This document shows, one piece after another, positions 25,442 through 34,122 of a stretch of DNA of 64,000 nucleotides. Positions within the stretch are counted from its first letter, which is position 1. Every line of letters begins with the position of its first letter. This DNA is from UBA5951 sp009936885 (GTDB lineage: Bacteria; Pseudomonadota; Alphaproteobacteria; Puniceispirillales; Puniceispirillaceae). Both the position numbers and the translations under genes were made by a program. Under the pieces are notes generated by a model. That model searched no databases and was not told the DNA's origin. It saw only the letters and a list, made by a program, of their open reading frames with translations. Where the stretch lies: positions 5,857-69,856 of the forward strand of contig CALKVA010000011.1 in NCBI GenBank assembly GCA_937996625.1, written 5' to 3'.

Positions 25442-26431
25442 ATGAAAGCTATTTGGTACGAAAAACAAGGAGATGCATCAGAGGTTTTAATTTTTGGTGA
25501 GATGGACAAGCCTATCCCACAGAATGATGAAGTACTGGTAAAGGTTTCTTTTTCTGGTCTAAACCCGTCTGATACTAAAAGGCGCAGTGGATTTAGAGGA
25601 CAAAAGCAGGCTTTCCCAAAAATTATACCACATAGTGATGGCTCTGGCATTATTGAAGCGGTTGGCAGTAATGTAAATAAAAATAGAGTTGGGGAGCGTG
25701 TCTGGCTATATTCAGCACAATGGCAAAGGCCATTTGGAACCGCAGCAAATTTCGTGTGTGTGCCATCAACCCTTGCCATTCCATTGGCAGATACAACATC
25801 TCTTGAAATTGGGGCAACTATCGGAATACCTGCCTTAACAGCCTATGCTGGCCTTTTTAAATATTCGAAGCTTAAAGACTCTACCATATTAATTACGGGT
25901 GGTGGCGGAAGCGTTGGAAATTGTGCCATTCAAATGGCAAAATATGCTGGCGCTCATGTAATATCAACTGTCAGTGGGCCAGAAAAAATGACTGCCGCTC
26001 TAAATGCGGGTGCAGATAACGTCCTCAGATACGAAACCCCTCATTTTGTCGAAGATGTCATGGATATTACAGCAGGCAAAAAATTAGATCTTATTTTTGA
26101 TGTGGCATTTGGCCATAATATCGAAGTTAATTTAAATATTATCAAAGAGCATGGGATACTATCTACCTATGCATCTGATAATAAGAATATCGCTGAAATA
26201 CCATTTCAGAAATTCTTACAGATGAACCTCTCAATTTATAGTGTGTTTATGTATTTACTAGAGGATAAAATGATGCAAGATGCTGCTCAATTTATCAATA
26301 ACTGGCAAACAGATTTAGGTATAAAACCGTTTATTGCTAAGCACTATCATTTGTCTGAAACAGCGCTTGCTCATCAAGATTTAGAGTCTGGGGCTACAAT
26401 TGGTAATATTATTATTGAGTGTCAGGATTAA
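25442..26431 (+). CDS. NADPH:quinone reductase-like zinc-independent dehydrogenase (MDR family)
   Basis: 329 residues. GroES-like N-domain (VKVSFSGLNPSDTKRRSG, IIPHSDGSGIIEAVG) and a Rossmann domain with ITGGGGSVGNCAIQMAKYAGA. The Cys/His zinc ligands of alcohol dehydrogenases are missing, as in quinone oxidoreductases, so it probably reduces quinones or enals with NADPH. It precedes a secreted unknown and a HAD-like protein in one direction. Confidence 0.92.
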   Translation: MKAIWYEKQGDASEVLIFGEMDKPIPQNDEVLVKVSFSGLNPSDTKRRSGFRGQKQAFPKIIPHSDGSGIIEAVGSNVNKNRVGERVWLYSAQWQRPFGTAANFVCVPSTLAIPLADTTSLEIGATIGIPALTAYAGLFKYSKLKDSTILITGGGGSVGNCAIQMAKYAGAHVISTVSGPEKMTAALNAGADNVLRYETPHFVEDVMDITAGKKLDLIFDVAFGHNIEVNLNIIKEHGILSTYASDNKNIAEIPFQKFLQMNLSIYSVFMYLLEDKMMQDAAQFINNWQTDLGIKPFIAKHYHLSETALAHQDLESGATIGNIIIECQD

Positions 26432-26433
26432 CA

Positions 26434-26874
26434 ATGTTTAGGACTTTGAAACTCGAATATTTAAAATCATTATGGTGTGAGCGCGGTATTTTATTCCTAG
26501 TTTTAGCGATAGTTTTGTTATCTAATCCCACCATAGGAAAAACGGAAACGCTTAACTGGTCTATCGGATTACATTGTAAAAGTAATCTTCCCGATCCAAA
26601 GCTAGATAGTTTTTTTATCGTTGAAGAAAAAAAACGCTTTATTAAGGTTGCATTCTTTAATAATGACATGGTTAATTTCTCTACGCCTCCTATCGCATTA
26701 TCAATAACACCAAAGGAATTTTATAACCGGCCAGAGGGGTTAACAATTAACCGAGAAACCCTTGTGATGAAATGGCGAAATAGCAAAAAGCTGTGCTATC
26801 TAAAAGATATCCAGAGTTTAGAGCAACTTGCACAACAACATCTTTTTCTTTTACTCAAGGCCAATAAACTGTGA
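26434..26874 (+). CDS. Secreted or membrane-anchored protein of unknown function
   Basis: 146 residues from ATG 26434 (AGGA 7 bases upstream), almost touching the quinone reductase stop. A hydrophobic stretch (about 22-38, ILFLVLAIVLLSNPTIGK) is a late signal peptide or anchor after a 20-residue cytosolic lead. The mature part has Cys in LHCKS and KLCYL. It ends 11 bases before the HAD-like gene. Size, Cys pattern and context resemble the unknown at 24996-25382; they may be distant relatives. Confidence 0.65.
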   Translation: MFRTLKLEYLKSLWCERGILFLVLAIVLLSNPTIGKTETLNWSIGLHCKSNLPDPKLDSFFIVEEKKRFIKVAFFNNDMVNFSTPPIALSITPKEFYNRPEGLTINRETLVMKWRNSKKLCYLKDIQSLEQLAQQHLFLLLKANKL

Positions 26875-26885
26875 GTACCAAATAA

Positions 26886-27527
26886 ATGAAAGCAATTCTA
26901 CTAGGGTCAATAGGCGTTATAACAGAGACCTCTGAGCTTCAAAGACAGTCTTATAATGAGGCATTCAGACATCACGGCCTAGATTGGTATTGGAGCATAG
27001 CAAATTATTGTGAATTGCTAAAAAAGCCTGGCGGGTTAAAACGCCTTGTCACATTTGGTGGGCTTTCAGTTGATATGAATATCATCAAAAAAATTCACGA
27101 AACACGGCAGTCCATTTTTAATGCCAAGATTGCGGAAGGATTGTGCCCGAGAAAAGGCGTGGTAGAGTGCATTAATTTCTGCAAACAGAACAATCTTAAA
27201 ATTGGGCTTGTAACCACTACCACTCCTCAGATGTTGCAAGTGCTTTCAAAATCATTAGCAGCAACGATTGATTTTGGCTCTTTTGATTTAATCACATCAA
27301 AACAAGATGCTACCAACGAGAAACCAGATTCAGAAATCTTCACTTTTGCGCTTAATAGATTGAATATTGAGGCTAGTCAGGCAATCGCTGTAGAAGATAC
27401 CGAGGCTAATCAATCCGCAGCTATGCATGCTGAGCTTTTATGCTATTTATTTGCAGGGGAGTATGCCGCAACGCAATATAATATAAATGCGGTTAATACC
27501 GTTGAACATATATCTTCTGTTTTTTAA
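26886..27527 (+). CDS. HAD-superfamily protein (CbbY-like) lacking the nucleophile Asp
   Basis: 213 residues. The fold and cap match CbbY/beta-phosphoglucomutase-like phosphatases: LQRQSYNEAFRHHGLDW, motif II VTTTTP, motif III Lys in ATNEKPDSEIF and motif IV VEDTEANQSAA. Motif I should be DxDG[TV] but reads LLGSIGVI, so both Asp positions are G7 and I9. Without the nucleophile normal phosphoaspartate chemistry is impossible. It may bind a phosphosugar without hydrolysing it or use other chemistry. Confidence 0.85.
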   Translation: MKAILLGSIGVITETSELQRQSYNEAFRHHGLDWYWSIANYCELLKKPGGLKRLVTFGGLSVDMNIIKKIHETRQSIFNAKIAEGLCPRKGVVECINFCKQNNLKIGLVTTTTPQMLQVLSKSLAATIDFGSFDLITSKQDATNEKPDSEIFTFALNRLNIEASQAIAVEDTEANQSAAMHAELLCYLFAGEYAATQYNINAVNTVEHISSVF

Positions 27528-27545
27528 TCAAGTTTGATAAGTAAG

Positions 27546-28544
27546 CTATTGAATTTGATTTTTAATGTCTTTGGCAAACTTTCGAAGCCCCTCTATGCCA
27601 CCGCCAGCATCTACTAATAGAATGTACTCCACCCCGCCTGATTTCAGATCGTGTAGACGCTGAACAATCTCATCAATAGTGCCAATTAATGCGCCTTCTA
27701 GCGCTTCATCTGACCCTTTATGTATCATTATGCTAGACGTATTTTTTCCGTCAGGCCTTTGCGATAACGTATCTACTTTAGCACGAGCATTCATTCTTCG
27801 TTCAATAGCTTCCATCTTATCTGTTTCGTCTTTTGCAATATATAACGCACGAGCCAAGGCAATTTGCCCCTCTGCTCCATTTGATTTATTATCTTTTTGA
27901 GCCTCATTAAACACGCGCACTCTCTCAAAAACGGCATCTGCTGGAGAAAATTGATCAAGCAAAAGATTAGCACCCATCTTGGCAACTGTTTTAATTGATT
28001 CTGGATGACCAGCGGCTAGCCAAAGCGGTGGGTGTGGGTCCTGTGCACATGGGGGTTCCACAATAATATCATTAAAGTTCCAAAACTTTCCATTATAGGA
28101 CCATCTCTCATTGTTAACCCAAGATTTTTTCATAATTTCGATAGATTCATGAAACCTTGGTTCTGCCTCATCCATTGAAATGCCGAAGCTATTAAATTCA
28201 TTAAATCGGTATCCCTTACCCACGCCAAAATCAAGTCTACCCTTTGATAAGAGATCGAGCGTCGCTGCCTGCTCTGCTAGTAATACAGGGTTATGCCATG
28301 GAAGTGTCATAACAGCTGTTCCAAGCCGAAGAGTGGTTGTAAGGGCCGATAGGTATGTGAGCAAGTTAAGAGAGGCTGAGACCTGCCCAAAACCTGTAAA
28401 ATGATGCTCTACTGTAAAACTACTATGATATCCAAGTGCTTCAGCTTCAACATTATAATTTAGCCATTCATTATAACCAGCAGAACTATCAACATCTAAC
28501 CCACCGCGAATAGCCTTGGCGCTACCAAATAATCCGAATTTCAT
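27546..28544 (-). CDS. LLM-class flavin-dependent oxidoreductase
   Basis: 332 residues. VEHHFTGFGQVSASLNLLTYL, RLGTAVMTLPWHNPVLLAEQAATLDLLSKGRLDFGVGKGY and PPLWLAAGHPESI are hallmarks of luciferase-like monooxygenases. It is a paralogue of the protein at 4008-5042, though the two are only modestly alike. Substrate unknown. It converges with the HAD-like gene, and stands alone on the minus strand. Confidence 0.9.
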   Translation of the reverse strand: MKFGLFGSAKAIRGGLDVDSSAGYNEWLNYNVEAEALGYHSSFTVEHHFTGFGQVSASLNLLTYLSALTTTLRLGTAVMTLPWHNPVLLAEQAATLDLLSKGRLDFGVGKGYRFNEFNSFGISMDEAEPRFHESIEIMKKSWVNNERWSYNGKFWNFNDIIVEPPCAQDPHPPLWLAAGHPESIKTVAKMGANLLLDQFSPADAVFERVRVFNEAQKDNKSNGAEGQIALARALYIAKDETDKMEAIERRMNARAKVDTLSQRPDGKNTSSIMIHKGSDEALEGALIGTIDEIVQRLHDLKSGGVEYILLVDAGGGIEGLRKFAKDIKNQIQ

Positions 28545-28698
28545 AATATATTTTACCTATTTTCTAGCTAGTTATACGTTAAATGTATAGCGTTACTTTC
28601 TAAAATTAATTAACAATTTTACCTTAATTAAAAAAAACCTGACTTATGTGTTATTTGCACTTCTTTAGATATGCGCCATTCACGCAAAATGTTTGTAC

Positions 28699-29007
28699 CT
28701 AGTGAGTCCAAGAAATTTTTCGATCAGAGGAGAAATTATCAGCGTAGGTTTTAATATTTAGCTTTCTGGTTTGTGGTTTGATCACTTGATAATCAACAGA
28801 ATGCTTTTGGGCATATTGAATTGCTGCTTCTTTCGTTGAAAAAGGTATCTTCACCTGTTTTTGAGTATCTCCGCAGGATTGCCAGCCCATTAGGGGGTCC
28901 GGAATAGCAGGTGCTTTGCGCGCGAATTCTAAAATCCAATTAGCTGTTTTAGCGCGTCCAGACTGCATAGAGGTTTTTGAAGGTTTATATATTTTCGCTT
29001 TGGACAT
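28699..29007 (-). CDS. Complex I accessory subunit, NDUFS4 family
   Basis: 102 residues. AKIYKPSKTSMQSGRAKTANWILEF, DPLMGWQSCGDTQKQVKIPFSTKEAAIQYAQKH and ISWTH at the end are the conserved features of the ETC complex I NDUFS4 family, shared by alphaproteobacteria and mitochondria. It stabilises the NADH-oxidising arm. The main nuo operon lies about 20 kb away in this window, so the subunit is encoded apart, as is usual. Confidence 0.93.
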   Translation of the reverse strand: MSKAKIYKPSKTSMQSGRAKTANWILEFARKAPAIPDPLMGWQSCGDTQKQVKIPFSTKEAAIQYAQKHSVDYQVIKPQTRKLNIKTYADNFSSDRKISWTH

Positions 29008-29150
29008 TTGTACCTCAAATGTAAATTTAATAGTATGTGTAATATGATAGCACCCAGCAATATTCTAGTATTATTTTCAGGATACGAGATTTGAAACCAA
29101 AATTAAATATATTCTTAACGTGTCGTTAACGCTTTATCGGGAGTTTTGGT

Positions 29151-30929
29151 GTGCATCAACTTACAAAAATTTACATCTGTGTAATTGCGGTACTACTTAC
29201 AGATACCTTCATTAATCCTGCCTTTAGTATTCTGAGTGAAAATAAACCAAAAAAGTATAATGTTACGCCAGTTAAAACAGAACAACCACCAACAAACACT
29301 TCCAAGCCACAAAGCGAAAAAGCATCTAAAGGTACTAATAGCCCAAATATTAATTCGAAAAGCGAAAGAAATAAAATAAACAAGCCCAAAGAATATAACA
29401 ATAAAATCACGATAACATTACAAAGAATAGATTCAGAAAACATAATACAGGAGACACCAACTCCATTACTATCTGATACTTTGAGAGATTTAAGAAAATC
29501 CCTGAATAAAGATGCTTTTTTGCAATTTGTGCCTTCTTCGCCTGAGAACGATTTTATAACCCTATCTGCACTTGATATTATCGTAAGTGACACCAAAAAT
29601 AATTTGTCAGGATTATTAGCTGAGCCTAGCTCTGTAGACGCAGAACCCAATTGCCAGACTGACCTTGCTACCTGTAATACCCAGCTTTTATCATCTATTT
29701 CAACTAGGTTAGAACAGTTAGAATTTTTAAAGAATAGCAAACAAGCGTTAGGAGAGCCAACAACAATACCTGAAATCAGGCTGGATACACAATCTCCCCT
29801 TACCGAAAACGAAATCGCTCTTGCCTTTTTAGCTCCAGGCATAATAGAACAATCTATAGAGGATTATTATACAAGCCCCTCTGATTTTTCCTATGCAATA
29901 AGAGATATTCTAAAAAATAAGGAATCTATTTTTTGGGGTAGTAAAACAGGGTTTATGGATAATCTTAAAATATTACAATCCCAACTAAGGCTCACCCGCC
30001 AGTCAAACCCCAATCTCCCCAATGATGTCTTAGAAATTGGATTGACTGCTAGAGATAGTAATTTATCAATTCCCTCTACCCAACAAACTATTAAGCAACT
30101 AGATGATTTTGTGGAATTTGTTGGCGTAAAAAAAATTGTGATCAATGATGATATCATTACCAGTGATATGGATACGGACCTTCTGCCTTCGCAATTGGTA
30201 AACACGCTGGAACAAGAGGCGCTTCCCATTACTTCTCTTTATGATTTGATAGGGTATTATATTTCGAATGATGAACAGCAATTACAAGAAAATGAGACGC
30301 TTAATTCGCAAATCCTTCTTTGGTTTGATGATTACACCAACTTAATGGATTCTATGAAAATCTTAAAAATTTCAGATGATAAAATGTCAGACCAAAATCT
30401 TCAAATATTATCTGAATTACAAGACAAAATAAGAAATGCACAAGAAAATGGAATTAAAATTTCTGATACCATTCTAAATAGTGGTGATGGGCTTCAGATT
30501 TTTAGGGACGTGCTTCCAGAATTATCAGAATTAAATCAACAAATGAAGCACACACAAAACACAATACTGTTTCAAGATTTAGATTTAATAATGTCAGAGA
30601 TAACAGATAATCTTAATCAGATACTAACCACCCTATCCAATCAGAATATGGATAATTTAAAACAACCTGTTAACCAAACGACACTTAGTTATTTTTTAGA
30701 CCTTGTTCCTGAAAATCGGGCCATGAAAGAAATATTGAGCTATATTTTATCTGAGGTTCCCAACACGGATAATGCCTTTAATATTGGACTATCTGGTGCT
30801 GGTTTAACGTCAAATAGTAACGGCTTTTTTGAGTATCAATCTGGTTATTTAAAGCTGAACTCAGACTCACCAGAGAAACAAGCATCACAGATTTTAGATA
30901 ATTTTAATTATGTTTCGGAGATTTATTAG
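29151..30929 (+). CDS. Large secreted protein of unknown function
   Basis: 592 residues from a GTG with GGGAG 7 bases upstream. Residues 1-26 are a signal peptide. Residues 30-85 are a disordered Lys/Asn/Pro/Ser/Thr spacer. The remainder is helix-rich, acidic and Asn/Gln/Leu-rich with repeated LSELN, LNQI and NLKQP-like stretches suggesting coiled coils. Two Cys lie close (PNCQTDLATC). No membrane anchor is seen at the C-terminus. No family recognised. A possible periplasmic or surface protein; overlapping frames on the other strand appear to be shadows. Confidence 0.75.
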   Translation: MHQLTKIYICVIAVLLTDTFINPAFSILSENKPKKYNVTPVKTEQPPTNTSKPQSEKASKGTNSPNINSKSERNKINKPKEYNNKITITLQRIDSENIIQETPTPLLSDTLRDLRKSLNKDAFLQFVPSSPENDFITLSALDIIVSDTKNNLSGLLAEPSSVDAEPNCQTDLATCNTQLLSSISTRLEQLEFLKNSKQALGEPTTIPEIRLDTQSPLTENEIALAFLAPGIIEQSIEDYYTSPSDFSYAIRDILKNKESIFWGSKTGFMDNLKILQSQLRLTRQSNPNLPNDVLEIGLTARDSNLSIPSTQQTIKQLDDFVEFVGVKKIVINDDIITSDMDTDLLPSQLVNTLEQEALPITSLYDLIGYYISNDEQQLQENETLNSQILLWFDDYTNLMDSMKILKISDDKMSDQNLQILSELQDKIRNAQENGIKISDTILNSGDGLQIFRDVLPELSELNQQMKHTQNTILFQDLDLIMSEITDNLNQILTTLSNQNMDNLKQPVNQTTLSYFLDLVPENRAMKEILSYILSEVPNTDNAFNIGLSGAGLTSNSNGFFEYQSGYLKLNSDSPEKQASQILDNFNYVSEIY

Positions 30930-30968
30930 TTTTTACTAAAGATTATACTCTATAATTCGCTCAATCTG

Positions 30969-31301
30969 TTGACAGGAACACACATCATTGTCATCCCGTT
31001 AAGAACGTGTTTAAAATGCAAATTTCGGACTGGAAACCTTGGTGAGAATATTTCCATCAAACATGCGCTTCCACTTGGGGTAGTTCTTCCTCAAACCATT
31101 GAATTTGTGGGCACAAAAAATGGGAGTGTAATGAAGATACGTTTTAACGATGTTGAAAGCACAAATCTTGTAATGAAATTCTTGCTTGGAAAGGTAAAAA
31201 AACGAATGCAAAAACAATTTCCAGATGCGTTTAATAGTCTTCTAGCTGGCATGCAAAAATTAGTTACTAAAATTTCAACATATGTTCCCTCTTCTAGCTA
31301 A
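30969..31301 (+). CDS. Doubtful small protein after the secreted orphan
   Basis: 110 residues from TTG 30969; no ribosome site and no good ATG in frame. A CLKC pair lies near the N-terminus and a Lys-rich amphipathic tail at the end. The frame is open but unrelated to any family that I know. It may be non-coding or a decayed gene. Confidence 0.3.
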   Translation: MTGTHIIVIPLRTCLKCKFRTGNLGENISIKHALPLGVVLPQTIEFVGTKNGSVMKIRFNDVESTNLVMKFLLGKVKKRMQKQFPDAFNSLLAGMQKLVTKISTYVPSSS

Positions 31302-31362
31302 ATAATAGAGCGTTTAATCATCTATACTATCACATCGAATGAAAGTAGCTTACCTTCCATAC

Positions 31363-31578
31363 TTATTCTTTTGCCTTATCAGAATTGGGGACGTGCCGCG
31401 TCGCAGAACGTTGTACTAAAAATGCTACAAAAAGAACACTAAGCGCATATACAAATATAGGCCAGGGGCTACTCATCAATCCATCATGTAATGATTCTTG
31501 CGCGCACATAAATGACTTTTTTAAATCAGACGCACGCTCTGACGCCTCAAAAATTTCGCAAACTGTTTTATTATCCAT
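31363..31578 (-). CDS. Small single-pass membrane protein, unknown
   Basis: 71 residues. A hydrophobic segment (about 38-56, PWPIFVYALSVLFVAFLV) follows a charged N-terminal part with two Cys (TVCEIF, FMCAQ). AAGGAG sits 7 bases before the ATG, good evidence of translation. It follows the four-helix membrane protein by 10 bases, so the two are an operon and may interact. Confidence 0.6.
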   Translation of the reverse strand: MDNKTVCEIFEASERASDLKKSFMCAQESLHDGLMSSPWPIFVYALSVLFVAFLVQRSATRHVPNSDKAKE

Positions 31579-31588
31579 TAATCGCTCC

Positions 31589-32017
31589 TTAAAATGACGA
31601 TGAGCTAAAAAGTCTTTGAATAAACATTAAAGTGAAATACCCACCATTCATAGCCAATACAAATCCAACAAAAATACTAATCTCTTTTGGTAAATCATCT
31701 CCAAATAATGGCGCAAAAAAGCGTTTGCCTGTTACAATTGCAAGCTCTAAAAACCAAATAGACAGGAACGCCGCATTTAAAATATAAAATGTCAACTTGC
31801 TTTGTTCTAATGCCAGAAAACTTAATATTAAAATAATCAACCCCAGTAAAACAATCATAATTAGAGATGGATTTTGAATATTAAGGTCAATGCGTTTAAT
31901 AAGAAATAATGGCTCCTTATAATGAGAGGAAATCTTGCTCAAACAATATAGTAAGCCCGTATGGATGGATAATAATACCCCAAATTTTGCAACTAATAAA
32001 ATATCCATAACAGCCAA
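31589..32017 (-). CDS. Four-helix membrane protein, unknown
   Basis: 142 residues with four predicted membrane helices (about 5-27, 52-71, 77-97 and 112-135). A Met4 start is possible. No recognised motif; the compact topology resembles DUF-type inner-membrane proteins. It is translated just before the 71-residue membrane protein. Confidence 0.65.
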   Translation of the reverse strand: MAVMDILLVAKFGVLLSIHTGLLYCLSKISSHYKEPLFLIKRIDLNIQNPSLIMIVLLGLIILILSFLALEQSKLTFYILNAAFLSIWFLELAIVTGKRFFAPLFGDDLPKEISIFVGFVLAMNGGYFTLMFIQRLFSSSSF

Positions 32018-32439
32018 CCAGACAGAATGAAGCGCCCTACGCGAAGCGAAAAAGAATAATTTTTCTTCACTTTTAGGTAGTATTTTACAATCTTATGGAA
32101 AGGGGATTACATAAAATAATCCTGTATTTATTCACCCCCCAACAAACAAAAATTAGCTATATGACACCAACGCATTGACTCTCTTATCTATGTTTGGTCA
32201 AATCATGTGACTGCCAAAAAAGAAATAAAACTTATGCATTCCATCATAAAGATTGCTGTTATTTCCGTTCTAACATCGTATGCTATGGTGTTTGTATTTT
32301 TTCGTTTCTAAGGCTGAAGTTAACAATACAAACGGGATTATCAATAAATGACACACTTATCTTGGAGTTACATACAAATTATATAAAATATTGAATCAAT
32401 AAATTGTTTATATAATTTTAAAAGTAGTGTTAAGAAACT
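32018..32439. other. Intergenic region with one possible micro-gene
   Basis: About 420 bases with no convincing full-length gene. It contains a possible 34-residue membrane peptide at 32207-32311, listed separately. The rest is AT-rich and featureless to me. Confidence 0.5.
32207..32311 (+). CDS. Possible 34-residue membrane peptide
   Basis: GTG 32207 to TAA 32309-32311. A Lys-rich start (TAKKEIKLMHS) precedes one membrane segment (IIKIAVISVLTSYAMVFVFF). An ATG ten codons in is an alternative start. There is no strong ribosome site, so this is weakly supported. Confidence 0.25.
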   Translation: MTAKKEIKLMHSIIKIAVISVLTSYAMVFVFFRF

Positions 32440-33732
32440 TTGACGAACCTTAGTATTGAGCAAACATTGAGGCAAGGCGTGGGTGAGAAAAAATTAAATG
32501 GTTTGAAAGCACAATTAGCACCCTTAAGCGAAGAAGAAACTATTAGTCCTCTCAGCCCATTTCAGCAAGAAATTAGCGTTCTATTGGTGCAGTATCAGTC
32601 TGGACAGTTTGAAGAGGCTGAAAAGCTGGCCATATCCATTACTGATAAATATCCCACCCATCCGTTTTCTTGGAAAATACTAGGAGCTTTACTTAACCAG
32701 ACTGGTAGAGTAATCGAATCATTACCTGTGCTGCAAAAATCTGTCAAATTAATGCCCAACGATGCCGAAGCTCATAACAACTTGGGTAACACGCTCAATA
32801 AATTAGGTAGATTAGAAGAGGCTGAAGCAAGCTTCAGGCAATCGATAGCATTGAAACCTGACTATGCCGAAGCTCACAGCAACTTGGGAGTCATCAACAG
32901 AAAGAAAGGCAAATTGGAAGAGTCCGAAGAAAATTATCTTCAAGCAATAACATCAAAACCTGACTACGCCAATGCCCACTACAACTTGGGCAACACATTT
33001 AAAGAACAGGGCAAATATAGCGATGCTATCGCAAGTTACAAGCGAGCAATAGCGTTAAAACCTGAATTTGAAGAGGCGAAACATATGCATGCTGCTTTAT
33101 CTGGAAAAACTACAGTAACTGCGCCTCGAAATTACGTCGAAGGACTATTTGATAAATATGCGGATAAGTTCGAGATATCTTTGATTGACAAACTTCAATA
33201 TAATTCTCCAAAAATCATATCAGAAATGATTTTAAAAAATAGTAAAATCGATTTTTTAGGTTCAATAATGGATTTAGGATGTGGCACCGGTTTGTTTGGT
33301 ATAGAAATTAGGCAGTTTTGTGAACATTTAGAGGGCGTAGATTTATCAGAAAAAATGCTTGATAAGGCAAAAGAGAAAAACATTTATAATAACTTAATCA
33401 AGCAAGATATTTTAGACTACCTATCAAATGAAGATTTGAATTTTGATTATTTTGTTTCTACGGACGTCTTTGTTTACATAGGAGATTTATTTGATGTATT
33501 TCGATTGATAAAATCTCGAAACAAAACAGAAGGTAAGTTAGCTTTCTCAACAGAACATTATGAGGGAGAACGTTTTTGTCTTGAAAAATCTGGCCGGTAT
33601 TCACATTCAAAAAAATATATTGAGAGTCTATGTAAAACATTCGGATACAAACTAAACCACTTTGAGACTCTAGCTCTTCGTAAAGAAAAAAATCAATATA
33701 TCAGTGGTGGTTTTTACCTATTGGAGTTTTAA
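32440..33732 (+). CDS. TPR-repeat protein fused to a SAM-dependent methyltransferase
   Basis: 430 residues from TTG 32440; no ATG fits the N-terminus. TPR repeats fill about 41-212, with consensus words AEAHNNLGNTL, AEAHSNLGVI and ANAHYNLGNTF. A class I methyltransferase follows, with motif I MDLGCGTG (277-284), GVDLSEKMLDKAKEK for the ribose-binding acid, and STDVFVYIGD. Such fusions are common in marine bacteria; targets are mostly unknown (small metabolites, glycans or proteins). The repeats also match at DNA level with 102-base spacing. Confidence 0.88.
   Translation: MTNLSIEQTLRQGVGEKKLNGLKAQLAPLSEEETISPLSPFQQEISVLLVQYQSGQFEEAEKLAISITDKYPTHPFSWKILGALLNQTGRVIESLPVLQKSVKLMPNDAEAHNNLGNTLNKLGRLEEAEASFRQSIALKPDYAEAHSNLGVINRKKGKLEESEENYLQAITSKPDYANAHYNLGNTFKEQGKYSDAIASYKRAIALKPEFEEAKHMHAALSGKTTVTAPRNYVEGLFDKYADKFEISLIDKLQYNSPKIISEMILKNSKIDFLGSIMDLGCGTGLFGIEIRQFCEHLEGVDLSEKMLDKAKEKNIYNNLIKQDILDYLSNEDLNFDYFVSTDVFVYIGDLFDVFRLIKSRNKTEGKLAFSTEHYEGERFCLEKSGRYSHSKKYIESLCKTFGYKLNHFETLALRKEKNQYISGGFYLLEF
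32761..33062 (+). repeat. Three TPR units repeated at DNA level (102-base period)
   Basis: Near-identical words (TATGCCGAAGCTCA, TACGCCAATGCCCA, GATGCCGAAGCTCA) start at 32761, 32863 and 32965, exactly 102 bases apart. This matches one 34-residue TPR each and could allow repeat-number change by recombination. Confidence 0.7.
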
Positions 33733-33995
33733 AAATGAATTATTTTTAATCGTTAGTTAACATAACATAATTTTGAATACACTTTGAAAAAACGAATAAA
33801 AAGGGGTTAATATATAACGTTGACACTTCCAATTAGCTTCTAAAGAACCAAATTAATTTCTGCTCTATAGCTCCCACTACGCTTATAAATTGACGACATT
33901 TGCAATCTCCTTTTACGCCAAAGAAGCTACTATCGAATGTCACTAGATTTCTAAATCTTCTCCTAAAATCCTAGTATTTACAACACGTTAGGGGT

Positions 33996-34072
33996 TGGTC
34001 GGAACGGCAGGATTTGAACCTGCGACCCCTACACCCCCAGTGTAGTGCGCTACCAGGCTGCGCTACGCTCCG
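33996..34072 (-). tRNA. tRNA-Pro (anticodon GGG)
   Basis: 77 bases with encoded CCA. The minus strand folds with acceptor CGGAGCG, anticodon stem CTACA/TGTAG and loop CTGGGGG giving anticodon GGG for CCC/CCU. The T-loop is GTTCAAATC. Confidence 0.96.
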
Positions 34073-34122
34073 TAATTAAAATAAAACTGTTTAAAAAACT
34101 ACCATTTTAAGATTAGAACATT

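Noticed and set aside
29171..29842. Long open frame (223 codons) on the minus strand inside the secreted orphan
   Set aside because: No ribosome site, odd Ser/Val/Leu-rich composition and complete overlap with a plus-strand gene that has a signal peptide and ribosome site.
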